Notes: generated by a model from the letters alone, not told the origin. Positions 10,730-21,173 are shown, counted from the stretch's first letter. The stretch is 64,000 nt of DNA from Bactericera cockerelli (GCA_024516035.1 CM044958.1:25987584-26051583), one strand, 5' to 3'. Numbers and translations: made by a program.

Positions 10730-11039
10730 TGAAAAAATTCAGTCACATTAGCTTAATATAACTTCAAGATGAAAGTTAAAATTCAATGTTACAATTCACT
10801 GTTCGTATTCGAGTCGGTAGAAATGTTTGAAAATAAATTCGATCGATTGGTTACGTTACGTAATAACTGATAGATTAGACAAGTTAATTACACGATACGC
10901 ACTCTCTCGACTTTGATTTATCACTGTGGACAAATAGTTTTGAACAAAGTCAAATGGCTAATCGCCCATCATTTTTTAAAATTAATCAGTCTGTTTGTGA
11001 CTATGCAATCCCCAGTATATCTATAACAATCGTAATCAC

Positions 11040-11215
11040 CGTGACCGAGTGGAGTAACGCACTATGCACGCACCGTGACCTGGATTTACTCATGAGGAAA
11101 AATGAGTAGTTACTTGTATGAAAGAATAATGTAAAATAACTTGGAAAACTAAAAGAGGCTCTCAGTAATGCAAAGCTAACCACAAAAATTGTGAAGAGGC
11201 CTTGTGGCTCATACT
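11040..11215 (+). mobile_element. tRNA-derived SINE, family B, partial copy
   Basis: The stretch TACTCATGAGGAAAAATGAG, then AGTAGTTACT and the terminal GAAGAGGCCTTGTG match the plus-strand copy at 57675-57960 and the minus copy at 32222-32406. The tRNA-like head is degraded: only GTGACCGAGTGGAGTAACGC and GACCTGG remain. Confidence 0.65.
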
Positions 11216-11327
11216 ATACCTACATATACAGTAGAACCTCGATTATCCGGCTCTCTACTATCCGGATACTCGATTGTCCGAATTCAAAAAATCCTGATTG
11301 AAAAAAAAAACGCTGATATTGACTTGG

Positions 11328-11365
<38 letters not shown>

Positions 11366-11366
11366 A

Positions 11367-11432
11367 CGATCAAAACAGTCCAAGATTGTAGACTATTTCA
11401 AGCCAGTCCAACTTTGTCATACATATTCATAA
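11367..11432 (+). pseudogene. C-terminal remnant of pogo-like transposase
   Basis: The frame RSKQSKIVDYFKPVQ ends in a stop at 11432. A Q-S-x-(I/L)-x-D-(Y/F)-F tail is commonly seen at the end of pogo/Tigger transposases. The upstream coding sequence is missing; a long A-run (11333-11361) abuts it. Assignment rests on this short motif plus the TIRs. Confidence 0.6.
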
Positions 11433-11685
11433 TAATTATGTAAACCCTGATCTCAGAAGTGTACTTTTTATGTTTCATTAAATTTGTTTATGTTTCCTTT
11501 TCAATATGTATGTTTATTTTATAATCATCTTCTTGTTATAATAAAAGATATCAAAATACATACACCTGATTCTACAAAATATCAAAATTCTTCAATTTTT
11601 TTTTTGGTTTTTTAGGTCCTCTCGATTATCCGGACTTTTATTATATGAGACTTCGATTATCCGGAACACCCCTAGCAGACATTAA

Positions 11686-11840
11686 CACGTTGACTGCCAA
11701 GGTCATTTTTGGACACTTTACCCGTACGGCAAGTTACTGACACTCATTCAAAGTAGCATCGACTGTCACACAATATGTGTGACGTGGCGTATAGGTTTAA
11801 CATTGTGTCACACATATAGTGTGACATGGCAGTCAATGTG
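11686..11840. mobile_element. piggyBac-like MITE nested in the pogo-like element
   Basis: TTAA lies at both borders (11682-11685 and 11841-11844), with inverted ends CACGTTGACTGCCA and TGGCAGTCAATGTG (13 of 14 match). The interior has a GTCACACAATATGTGTGAC dyad and no coding. TTAA specificity points to piggyBac-type mobilisation. Confidence 0.75.
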
Positions 11841-11894
11841 TTAATCCGGATAGTCGAGGTTCTACTGTATTATAAGCAAGTAACGCAGGCTCAC

Positions 11895-12139
11895 GTGCAC
11901 ATGGCCGGCCACGAGCTCCACCGCCAGGAAGTCCGCCTCCCTCCCCGCGCTGTACAGCAGCAGCGCGTCCCTCTCCCGCGTCTTCAGCTGGAAGTAGATG
12001 CTGGTGGAGCGGAAGGCCTGCAGGGGCGGGAGCGCCACGTACGTCTGACGAGACCGGAACGTGATCGCGTGGTGAACGAAGCGTTGCTCGCGCGAGGCGA
12101 ACTGACCCGTGTTGCGGATCAGAGGCGCGTCACCCGGGC
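11895..12139 (-). CDS. Nrx-1: Neurexin exon: start of LNS5
   Basis: This 245-base exon enters in phase 1 and leaves in phase 0. It encodes GPGDAPLIRNTG, then QTYVALPPLQAFRSTSIYF, KTRERDALLLYSAGR and FLAVELVAGHVH. The xYVALPxL and LLLYSxG strands mark the N-terminal half of an LNS domain, continued by LIINLGDG in the next exon. The donor is CAC|GTGAGC at 11894 and the acceptor is at 12140-12142. The exon is strikingly GC-rich compared with the surrounding AT-rich intron. Its first 41 bases plus the acceptor are duplicated at 12241-12306. Confidence 0.93.
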
Positions 12140-12240
12140 CTGGGAAATAATAATGACAGTCAAAACTATTGTACGTAACTGCAAATAATATGCGTGTGAA
12201 CAGAGATGAAAAAAAAAAAACCTGGATATGAGGGAACAGA

Positions 12241-12306
12241 GAACTGACCCGTGTTGCGTATCAGAGGCGCGTCACCCGGGCCTGGGAAATAATAATGACA
12301 GTCAAA
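12241..12306. repeat. Duplicate of the LNS5 exon 5' end and its splice acceptor
   Basis: This 66-base stretch repeats 12099-12164 with one mismatch (GCGTATC for GCGGATC), offset 142 bases. It carries 41 coding bases and the acceptor with its upstream intron. The copy is itself bracketed by an 18-bp direct repeat, CCTGGATATGAGGGAACA, at 12221-12238 and 12307-12324. It offers a decoy acceptor upstream of the real exon. Confidence 0.85.
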
Positions 12307-12384
12307 CCTGGATATGAGGGAACATGATATAAGAGAAACCTCGATCTTCTTCTTCTTTTACTTGAGTTTTCATAGGTTTGACTG

Positions 12385-12650
12385 TACTGCCCAATTAGGA
12401 CTTATTAGTCTCGTTATTCTAGCAGTAAGCCCAATTCAAATAGGCTCGAAACAGCTGTCCGGGTATGTTCTGATATTCATGTACATGTACATCTAGTACA
12501 ACTTCTCACTTTTCTGTTTATACTGATACTGATTAGGTGGTCGAAATCTCTAAAGGGAGGATAACTTTCATGACCCGGCTGAGTTTCGAACCCACGACCT
12601 CTGGATAACCAAATCTACGCAACCCCTTGACAACTCAGGTACCGGAACAG
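12385..12650 (-). mobile_element. tRNA-derived SINE, family A, with inserted sequence
   Basis: The 3' body (TACTGCCCAATTAGGACTTA, CAGCAGTAAGCCC-like) and the tRNA-like head (GAGTTTCGAACCCACGACCT, minus strand) match family A. About 75 bases near 12460-12535 do not belong. They match two separated blocks around 27129-27150 and 27326-27362. Confidence 0.65.
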
Positions 12651-13196
12651 AAATAGAGACTATAGAGAGGTTCAACTCATTAATGAACCCTTCTTATCAC
12701 CTGCTGTGATTTTTTTCAGTCTAAAATTGCTCAGTACCAATTTTGCATTCTATTCCTTAACTAACTGTCTGCTTACAAAGCTAGATAGCTTTTCGCTTAC
12801 CAAGTTGGACCAAAAGAGTATATTATTCTTACAAAGTTGCAATATGATGATCGCTTAATTAATGGTTACAAATTTCCAAAGTGGTAAGTTCATGCTTTAA
12901 AAGTTGAAATATGATACCTTTGCTTACCAAAATGCAATAGGATAGGATATTGTGCTTAAAAATTTCAACAGGATAGTATACTATAGTTACCAAGTTTTAT
13001 TATAATTTATTATAAGAATTTTCTAATATGTATATTTATTTTCAGTTAATTTAAGATTTGCCTTGGTGATAATTGTTCATGATAATATGTTACGTATTGT
13101 AGAATTTAAATGTTTTTAATCTCATTGTAAATTGCCAACCTTTGTAATATTTTTATTAAAAAATAAATACAAATATTATTACTACTACTACTACTA
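12651..13196. other. Intron with degenerate short repeats
   Basis: Between 12770 and 13000 phrases such as GCTTACAAAG, CTTACCAA and GCAATATGAT recur loosely every 60-80 bases, which suggests a decayed tandem repeat. The end is an ACT microsatellite (13179-13196) that served as target for the next element. Confidence 0.45.
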
Positions 13197-13661
13197 CCCA
13201 GACAGCACAGTCAACTGGATGTATACCATACTGTTAGGTGGAAAAAGTCTACTTGCCCACCTGGAAATCAGCTGGAGATTTCCACCTTCCACCTGACCTC
13301 CACCTGGAAATCAACTGGAAATGAACTGGAAAGTAACCCAACTTTTAACTGGAAATCAGTTGACCTAAGTCAACTGGATTTGTTCCACTTATTTCCAGCT
13401 ACTCGTAGCGCTCTCTAGTGGATGGGTAGTAACTCACTACCACAATGTTGACATACCTATTTACCTATACTGTACATTATACTACATAGTAATCAAATGC
13501 TATGCTCTTGGTTTTGAGGTCGTGGGTTCGAATCCCATTATATGCATTTTTTTGCAAAAAAAAAAAAAATAATAATAATAATAGTAATAATAATACTAGA
13601 AACAAATGTATATTAGGCATAAATTCAATTTAAGTTATTTTATTTAGAAGCCGGTATAATC

Positions 13662-14080
13662 TCTATATATAAAACTCAAAGTTGTGCATGTCTGGCTGAC
13701 TATGTCCTCTTGGGTTTACAATACCAAACGGTACTCTCACTGAGAGTTCACCCCCCCCTAAGCCACCTTCAACATACTAGAAAATTATCAAAATTAAAAT
13801 ATCTAATACAATTTTCAAGTGCACTGGTAATCAAGTGGTTAACGTGCTAGTCAGATAATCAACCTAGCGTAGGGTTCCATTGTTTCAAATTTTTCCTCAT
13901 TATGGTTGTGACCACATAATAATAAGACTCTGAGGGTTAGGTTAGTAGAAAATGCTTTGAGCATAACCTTTAACCTTACCTGGTGGTTACCTTCCAATTA
14001 AAAGTGTTATTATTATTTTTATTGGGACACCGGCCATGAGAAAAAACCTTAATGGTGACAAAATGCCAGGTTTTAGCTAG
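13662..14080 (+). mobile_element. Helitron-like non-autonomous element
   Basis: It begins TCTATATATAAAACTC and ends TTTTAGCTAG followed by T, matching the TC...CTAG termini of Helitrons. No clear GC hairpin precedes the 3' end and no coding is present, so the call is tentative. Confidence 0.5.
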
Positions 14081-14245
14081 TATAGAAATAAAATAATGAT
14101 ATCCAATTATAAAATATGCTCATAACATGTACATAATCACAATAAAATAATAATACTATGTAAATGAAAATATATTTCTTTAGTGAAACCAAAAATAACA
14201 AAGAAATAAACTAATAGCCAGCAGAAAATGAAGATGGGGCATGGA

Positions 14246-14325
14246 ATACACCAGTTTTCATGAAATTGCAAAAGTTAAGCAATGTCTAACATGGTGGAAC
14301 ATGGATTAGTGAATGTTATTATGTA
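14246..14325 (+). mobile_element. Degenerate 5S-derived SINE head
   Basis: CATGGAATACACCAG, AAGTTAAGCAATGTCTAACATGG and later CATGGATTAGTGA align with the 5S part of the SINE at 147-414 but are strongly diverged. A possible matching body piece (GGCTAGGTGAGATTAATATGG) lies at 14868-14890. Confidence 0.5.
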
Positions 14326-15147
14326 TTTGTAATCCTTCATGACAATTTATATACTGCTGTGGCTAATTAGAATTGCTGGGTTGTTTGCTTTGAGAATTAT
14401 TACCAAAAAACATTGTTATACTTAAATTAAAACAAAATTGACTTGTGAAATTATAAAACACAATAGTGTGGAACACTTTTTTTAAATAGATATAAAATTA
14501 ACTCAAAATTTAAGGGGCTTCATAGTAATAAGGTGGTAGAGAGAGCAGAATAGTTATTATTGTTATTATGAACAGTGCACATTAAATTGGCCAATTAATT
14601 TTAAATCAAGTAATCAGGAAGCATGTCACAAAGTAAACATCATTTTTTAGTGTGGCAGAACCACCTGAGTGAAATATTCATTTTATAATAATATGTATTG
14701 TACATCTAAATAAAATCCACAGAGTGAAAAATTTCACTATCTAGAACTATGCATTCAGCTGTTTCTTTGCTTGAACCAGAACCTTTTTTTAGCCAACCTA
14801 TGGTCAAGAGATCTTGAGCATAAAAAATTCTGTTTCCCTTAACACATGGTCCTACTTTGGCTTGGCTAGGCTAGGTGAGATTAATATGGGTAGCTGGTAT
14901 GATTCCAAGTGAACTGTAGGTGTTAGTCCATTGTGCTAGTCCAGGAACAGCAGAGTGCAGAAAGTTCATTATAGGGTCCAAGTGGATGTCTCTAGAAATG
15001 GATGGTTATTGTCAGATGAAAAAGGTGATCCAGTATTAAATGTTTCTTGTCCTTTCCTTTTGTTCTGTCACGATTCACGATTTAGACAAACTAAAGAACT
15101 ATTTTTTGTTACACCTCGAAAGCAAATTTGGAGTTCAGAAATGACAA

Positions 15148-15510
15148 AGTAAACACTTTCAGTAGTTATAAAAAAGATGTTCAAAACTAATTAAAATATT
15201 ATTTGTATTTAAAATATGTTCAAATAAATGAAATACCTATTATTTAAGAGAATTATTAATTATTTAAAACAATTCACAATTTGTCACAAAAATATCACAA
15301 TTTCTGAATTTCCTTCAACAAAGGACGAGTTTTATCTAAACACTTCCAGTAGTTATAAAAAAGATCAAAACTAATTAAAATGATATTTGTATTTAAAAAT
15401 GTTCAAAACTAAATGAAATACCTAATATTTAAAAGAATTATTAATTATTTAAAACAATTTACAATCACCAATATCACAATTTCTGAAATTACGAAAGATC
15501 AAAGATGGCG
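15148..15510. repeat. Imperfect ~180-bp tandem duplication
   Basis: AGTAGTTATAAAAAAGAT, AACTAATTAAAAT, ATGAAATACCTA and ATCACAATTTCTGAA recur in order in both halves. It lies inside the 13197-15811 element. Confidence 0.75.
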
Positions 15511-15834
15511 TCTTCAACAAAGGACGCGTTTTATGTAAACTGGAAAAATATGGAATATTTCCAGCTGACTGGTCAACTGACTAAATTCTACTCATGTCCT
15601 AGCTGGACTGAGTCGTTATATTTCCAGCTGACTGCCCAGGTGACTGAGTCTAGATGGATTTTTGTTGGAAATATCCAGGTGGCTGGTCAACTGATTAAAT
15701 CCATAATGGAAAAATCCAGCTGTCGGGACAGTTGGAGGTCCAGTTGACTTTATACACCTGGATATTTCCACCTTAAATCCAGACTGGAAGTCACCTGCCG
15801 TGCTGTCTGGGTACTACTTTTTTTTTAACTGTGC

Positions 15835-15975
15835 CCTGGCACCGCTTTCGCATTACTTCAGGACACTTCACCTTTACATCCATGCCATTCCGCAAACGAA
15901 AATCTCGGTCAGAATTTTCCGCTCCGGCCGGGATTCGAACCCGCAACCTCAGGGTCAGTAACCAATGCTCTTAAC
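15835..15975 (-). mobile_element. tRNA-derived SINE, family C, minus strand
   Basis: On the minus strand it reads AGTGGTTAAGAGCATTGG, then GCGGGTTCGAATCCCGGCC, an intact B box, and a body that includes GGAAAATTCTGACCGAGAT. It matches 56878-57052. It begins about 17 bases inside the intron after the exon 15992-16177. Confidence 0.75.
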
Positions 15976-15991
15976 CACTACTACTAGTTAC

Positions 15992-16177
15992 CAAGCTGCA
16001 AGGCTGAGTTCCAGGCGAGGTCCAGGTAGCGTTCGTTGTTGAACTGGAACTTCTGGATGGATCCGATGAAGTTGGGGATGGAGTTGGTCATCTGGATTTC
16101 CTCCTCGGCGTGTATGAAGCTGCCCAGGTGAAGGTTGTGGTACTGCAGGACACCTTGCTTCCCCAGGGGGACTTCCA
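15992..16177 (-). CDS. Nrx-1: Neurexin exon: end of LNS4
   Basis: This 186-base exon, phase 1 at both ends, encodes VEVPLGKQGVLQYHNLHLGS, then TNSIPNFIGSIQKFQFNN and YLDLAWNSALQLG. The PNFIGxIxxFxFN strand is the usual last conserved motif of an LNS domain. No cysteine is present, so the disulphide that closes many LNS domains is absent here. The acceptor is at 16178-16180 and the donor GTAACT is at 15991, a weaker donor than the GTAAG used elsewhere. Confidence 0.92.
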
Positions 16178-16490
16178 CTGCAGAGGACCATAATGATCAC
16201 ATTATACATAATTCATTTATTTATTTTTTCTTTTTTTTACACTTTATTTTTTATTACAAAACAATCATCAACAACAACAAAAAAATAACAATAAATTAAA
16301 AAAAAAACTTTAAAGTATGTACAAAAAGAAATAAAGATCAATATTAATTTTATTTACAATTGTTTTGTAATCCGGGGCGAATTATTATTAAATATAATCA
16401 TGGATAATGTAATACATATAAACTATATTTCGTGTTAATATAGGCCGGCTAGCGAGCTTGATTATTATTATTATTTTTATGTAGGGGAGA
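16178..16490. other. Intron, low-complexity AT-rich
   Basis: A-rich and T-rich runs with CAACAACAAC near 16270. Nothing else recognised. Confidence 0.5.
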
Positions 16491-17504
16491 CCGCTGATGT
16501 TCGGGACACTGACATGTTAGGGACATGCTTGTTTTCTCTGGTTTGATAAGTGCAGTAGGTCTGTGCGTCGAATTACAACATCACAATTCAACACCGCTTT
16601 TTTTCCGGTTGAGATTCGAAGGATAGCGGATCGGCGTGTTGAGGTAAGAAATTTTTTATGTTTTCCATAGTGCAAAGTTTTTTTTTGCCTCCAATTTTTT
16701 TTATTTTTGTATTTTCTGCTTTTATTCGCATGTGTTTCGAAACTTTTAAGATGAATTTAATGTATTCTTGTGGTGCTTTAGCGTATAGTGATTCATTTTA
16801 AAAGATATTTATTCAATACAAAAATTGTTTTATGACATGATAGGTAGTGAAACTATGTTAGGGACACTATGTTAGGGACAGCAAGGAAAGTGTCCCTAAC
16901 ATCTCCAATCGAAATTGAGCAGATGTTCTTGTCATGTTTTTAATCACTCGATGGTTTTTATCCAAAAGCTTTAATATTTTGTGTTTTTTCATCGTTTCAG
17001 ATAGACATGATCAAAATGCCTAATCGCAGGTATAAGAAGAAGAAGACACAGAGGGTCTTAGTTTCTGTGGATGCATATGTGTGTGACATCTGTTGTTAAA
17101 CAGATCATATCTTGTTCAAATTGTGTTAATATTTAAGAAAAAATTTAAGAGAGGTGTTCAATTTATATTATTTTACCAATTGATCTCTCATTATTTTGTT
17201 TTAAATTACAACTTTTTTTGGAAAAAATAATTTTTGCCTTATCATTTATAATTTCTATCTAGAATAACAGGTCCCTAACATCGTGGACGGTGTCCCTAAC
17301 AACACAGCTCCTACGATGTTAGGGACAAAAAAGTTAATGAGGGAAAATGGAAAAATCTCTTTTTCACTTATAGTTAAATTATATTATGTGTTGCCTAAAC
17401 GTGAAAAACTAAATTTTAGATCTATGGTATTTACTTTCAACAAGAAATCTTTGAAGGAAAAAAAGATAAAAATCTTAAGAAAAAATCGTCCCTAACATCA
17501 GCGG
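16491..17504 (+). mobile_element. 1.0-kb TIR element with GTTAGGGACA arrays, pogo-like relic
   Basis: The ends CCGCTGATGTTCGGGAC and GTCCCTAACATCAGCGG are inverted with one mismatch. The ten-base word GTTAGGGACA or its complement recurs many times at 16515-16530, 16855-16905, 17270-17330 and 17485, as subterminal binding sites would. A 30-codon frame at 17007-17099 looks like the joined ends of a pogo-type transposase. Confidence 0.75.
17007..17099 (+). pseudogene. Joined ends of a pogo-like transposase (30 codons)
   Basis: MIKMPNRRYKKKKTQRV resembles the N-terminal MPxxYxRKT of pogo-family transposases, and the frame closes with YVCDICC and a stop, reminiscent of the C-terminal zinc finger of some members. 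The ~400-500 residues between are missing. A CAG acceptor-like site (16998-17000) precedes the ATG. Confidence 0.5.
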
Positions 17505-19118
17505 TATATTTTTTTTTTTTTTTTCATCACTTAATGACAGGTCATCCATTTTACAATGTCAAGGATAACTATGTCAAATAAACAGCTCACTGAAATTTGT
17601 TGCCTTTAACTTTTTTTTTACATTGTTATATTTAAAATTGTTTACCTATTAGTATTAAGTTTAATTTTTTTGATAGTTAGGGTAAATTTGTAATTAAATA
17701 GTATGGGGTCCGCCCGTATATTGATGGAAATAAATAAATAAATGAAACTTCCTTAATGAGACCTAAAACAATATGCCACTCGATATACCATTCCATTTAA
17801 GATTTTAAAATTGGTCCATGCGTCCATGCCCAGCCTGACAGGGACCGTGTTTGCCATTTTTTGTTGTTGCAAAAACATGATCCTTTAAAAAAATAAGTAA
17901 TAGGGTTTTTTGTGTGTTTTAAATATTTTCAACGGTTTTCGAGATACAGGGGGTGGACTGGGACTTTATGGACACCCTGTATGTATAATTTCGGTTTGTA
18001 CTGTTGACCATCTAAGACTATACCTGATTCTCTTGAGCTGTGCTTAAGATCGATATTTTGTTTTCACACCCAGAATACTCAATACATAGTATGTATTAGT
18101 ATGTACTTTCTCCAACGTAATGGGTAATACTTTTAAACACCACATGAGGCTCTCCTGATGATTAAAAAAAAAGTATACTTAAGATTGCGTTACAAACAGC
18201 GATCAATAAAATCAGCTCATTTATAATTTTATTGAAAATCAGTGAATCCTCAATTTCATATCCCACAAGACAGCTTTTCAAACCTCTTTCTTAAAATAAA
18301 TCAGGAAATTGGCCCTCAAGGGAACTGATCTTGTGCATTTTATATTTTCCGTATGTTGAAAGAACACTTGAAAATATTTAGAAAAAACAAATTTTATTTG
18401 TGATGTATAAAAATTTTTTTGGCCTATATGTACGAGTCTAATATGTATAATTCTATTCTTCAAATCACACATTATAAGAAGAGGAAGAAAGCACAATCAT
18501 GGAAAACATTAAGGCATAGCCTTTCTAAAGAAGAGTAACAGGAGAGGAGAGAAAGTAGGAAGGGCTAAGTGTTACAAGACTCTTCTTAAGCGATGTGCAA
18601 AGATTTCTTGAATATTAACTGTCAACAAAAAGTCAACCGCGAGAACATCAGAACCATGAAAACATCATAATAAATTAAATCTGATGGAAATGTTAAATGG
18701 CGCGAAAATTCGTCACCCATTAGCTACAATAAATTTGAGATCATTATGTGGAAACGAAAAATGAAGTGCTCTCTCATCCTACTCATTCCGGAGAAATGAC
18801 AAGCAGAAAAAATTGGTCTTTTAACCTTTTCAATTTTCATGTGAATAAAGTACAGGGACGGCAAAATGAAGAGTGCCGAGAGTGTGTGTGTATAATATTA
18901 CCAGCGCGTTGCGACTAGTCCAGTGGTGCGTTCACCGAGGCATGGCCGTACTTGGTGAAATAAAAATATTTGGAACTTTTGTTTCTACCAGATTACTGAG
19001 ACAGTTGTTCAATATTTTCTTTCGTAGTACAGTCAGACCGACGATCACCATTTGATGAGACATTCATGAAGTACCTCCAAAACTATTAACATAATGTAGA
19101 CATGAGCTGTTCTATTTG
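17505..19118. other. Intron with LINE-tail-like sequence, no gene
   Basis: Around 17640-17755 a sequence ends in GGAAATAAATAAATAAATG, like a LINE 3' end. Around 17815-17990 a repeat ends GGACACCCTGTATGTA, a terminus seen in several TA-flanked elements here. The rest looks unique. No coding signal. Confidence 0.45.
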
Positions 19119-19360
19119 TCTACATATATTTAATATATAAATGTCAAAGTCACTGACCACTCACTGACTGATCATCGCTCTACAGCCCAAACCGTAAGTC
19201 CTAGGAAGCTGAAATTTGGTAGGTAGCTTTGTCTTGTAGTCTAGATGTGCAATAAGACGGGATTTTTCGAAACTCCCCCTACAACACCTGCAATTGGCGA
19301 AAAAGGATTTTTTGCTTTCACGGCCATGCCTCGGCCCGCAAAGCGGGCGACAGCCGCTAG
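19119..19360 (+). mobile_element. Helitron family 1, short copy
   Basis: It starts TCTACATATATTTAATATAT and ends with the hairpin CCCGCAAAGCGGG, then CGACAGCCGCTAG, followed by T. The interior (CCTAGGAAGCTGAAATTTGG, TAGATGTGCAATAAGACGGG) is shared with 37758-40252 and 43849-44095. The 5' end is degraded. No coding. Confidence 0.8.
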
Positions 19361-20633
19361 TGTACTTATATTTACAAGTATATTAAATCTATGAACGATA
19401 CCTACCATGAAAATTTATTCCAAATTGGAAAAGTACCTACGCGTGGCTGAAAACAAATGCCATGGGAACTGGGACAAACCTTCAACAGTGAAAAGCTGTA
19501 TATGGGTTGAACACAAACGAGGCAACAAACTGACGGTGGGGGGAGAGAAACCCGATCCCTGTATTTTGACAAGATAATTAACTTCCTGAGGGCATTTCGA
19601 CTAAATTTCATTTTTCCCTCTGAAAAAAAATCTGCTTTGTTTTCTCCCGTGTCTCCTACGCCCCAGTGTTGAATACCAATGAGCCCTGCTCGGTATCTTG
19701 CCCCTTCCCAATTATCTCATCCCTTTCAATTTCCTATTCGACGCTTTTCCACTCATTTGTTTTTATTTCACAACTATGTAAGTACTTATGTTGGGTGAGA
19801 ATTCAATTTTCCTCTTTAAACTCGCATGAGGTTTTTTCTTCTTTTGGTCGATAATTTTACATGACTGTAAAATACAAGATAAATTGCATCTTCATTTTAC
19901 TATCATCAAAATGTGCTTAGACTATAAGTCCCGAAGATAGGTTGATATCCTGAAACACAGGTTTTACAAATTACAGAGAGTAATCTCGTATTCATAAGCT
20001 GGTTCTCTTATGTTCCCAATAGTTCACTTCGCATTCGTTTTCTCTTGTTTTTGTTTACGCAAAATTTCCCTTTTTATTTTATTTGAATGTTTGTCCTCTT
20101 TGATTTGCATAGTCGTCGTACCCAGTTACAGCCCCCAAGACGCTTTGGGAATAGTTTGCCTCAGTACAACTTACTTGCTGATCTTGCGTTTTGTTTTCAT
20201 GAAAAAAAATCGTCTATTATTTTTAGTGATTCGAACTCATAAATCCGATTTGTCTATTAATTGTACAATCAACCTTCAAGCTTTTACTAGCTTCATTGAA
20301 AAATATAATGTATTTACTATTAGATTACCAACTCTCTAATTTCAAATTTGAGTTCAATTAATTTCGTTACATCATGACCGAATAAATGAATGTTAGTGAA
20401 ACATAAAGGTTCTTCTCCTTACTTCTATTTACTCAAGTGATCAAAGGATATTCCAACGTTTACTTTTGCAGAGGCGTTTGTTTTCCTTCGACTTAACGAC
20501 ATGTTTACATAAAATGATTTTGTCTTGGAGAAAATTTCAATGACATGATTGTCGGATTACTCTCTGAAATGGAAATGTTAAGATGTAAGAGTCCAATGAA
20601 TAAAATCTTCTTGGTTCTACTAGACTACTAGAG
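19361..20633. other. Intron, AT-rich, no recognised feature
   Basis: Unique-looking sequence. Small open frames are not supported by composition or homology that I can see. Confidence 0.5.
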
Positions 20634-20988
20634 CAGGGGTGTCCAACCTTTACAGAAGAAGATCTACTATAAAGTCTCAGATAATGAACGCGATCGAGCC
20701 CCCCCCCCCCCTCTCCCCTACAGATTCAATGTTTCTTTTGGGCTTGAATGGGTTAATGAAGAATTCAACCAAATTTTCAAGTTTCAAGAAGTCACGAAAC
20801 CTCCTTTTAATTCTCATGAGTTAAGGAAGGAGATCTCGGATTTTCACTTGTGTGAGATGGTGAGATGCCAGAAAACCTCGTTCACAATCATTTTGTACTT
20901 TGGAGATCTAGACTTTTAGAACCTCATCTCACTCTCTGGACGTGATCGACCCAAAATCACTCCGCGATCGACCGGTTGGGCAGCCCTG
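20634..20988. mobile_element. hAT-type MITE (355 bp)
   Basis: The ends CAGGGGTGTCCAACC and GGTTGGGCAGCCCTG are inverted repeats of hAT type. The 8-bp flanks TACTAGAG (20626-20633) and TTCTAGAG (20989-20996) differ by one base, as expected for an aged target duplication. No transposase remains. Confidence 0.85.
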
Positions 20989-21173
20989 TTCTAGAGGATA
21001 CAAAACAAATGGTCAGATCGTATTATACTCGTACATATGTATACCCAGGTACCACGTGGATTCGTAAGTTTAAAGTCCAAGGCTCAGAGTTTACGATCCC
21101 TTCAAATGCACCAAGTCATTTGAGAGTTGAACAGCATAATGATGAAACTTGAAATAACGGCTGGCTTACTTAC

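Larger units (their letters stand above)
5427..10928 (-). mobile_element. Near full-length non-LTR retrotransposon (I-group like LINE)
   Basis: The element reads on the minus strand from 10928 to a poly-A tail (poly-T at 5427-5450). A perfect 13-bp duplication, GACAAATAGTTTT, flanks it at 5414-5426 and 10929-10941. In order it has a ~200-base 5' leader (10730-10928), ORF1 with CCHC knuckles, and ORF2 with endonuclease, reverse transcriptase, RNase H and a terminal zinc-finger-like motif. This layout with RNase H fits the I/LOA side of the non-LTR tree; clade is inferred, not tested. ORF1 is open and ORF2 is broken by about four single-base shifts. It sits in the neurexin intron between 4891-5089 and 11895-12139, in the same orientation as the gene. 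Confidence 0.9.
11229..11867 (+). mobile_element. pogo/Tigger-like Tc1-mariner element, internally deleted
   Basis: Terminal inverted repeats CAGTAGAACCTCGATTATCC and its partner ending GAGGTTCTACTG are flanked on both sides by TA (11227-11228 and 11868-11869), the Tc1/mariner target. Subterminal copies of TCGATTATCCGG occur at 11627-11640 and 11653-11664. Only the last ~21 codons of a transposase remain. A second MITE (11686-11840) has inserted inside it. The right end lies 27 bases from the neurexin exon 11895-12139. Confidence 0.85.
13197..15811. mobile_element. 2.6-kb TIR DNA element with CAACTGG-rich ends
   Basis: The ends CCCAGACAGCAC and GTGCTGTCTGGG (one mismatch inside) are inverted, and TACTA flanks both sides (13192-13196 and 15812-15816), although the left target is an ACT repeat. 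About 200 bases at each end are packed with CAACTGG, CCAGTTGA and CCACCTGG motifs in both orientations, as in subterminal transposase-binding arrays. No transposase was found. Inserted inside are a Helitron-like piece (13662-14080) and an old 5S-derived SINE. A near-duplicate block of ~180 bases occurs at 15148-15330 and 15335-15510. Superfamily not assigned. Confidence 0.7.

Noticed and set aside
11826..12188. 120-codon plus-strand frame
   Set aside because: It is antisense to the neurexin LNS5 exon; the minus strand gives clear LNS motifs and splice sites.
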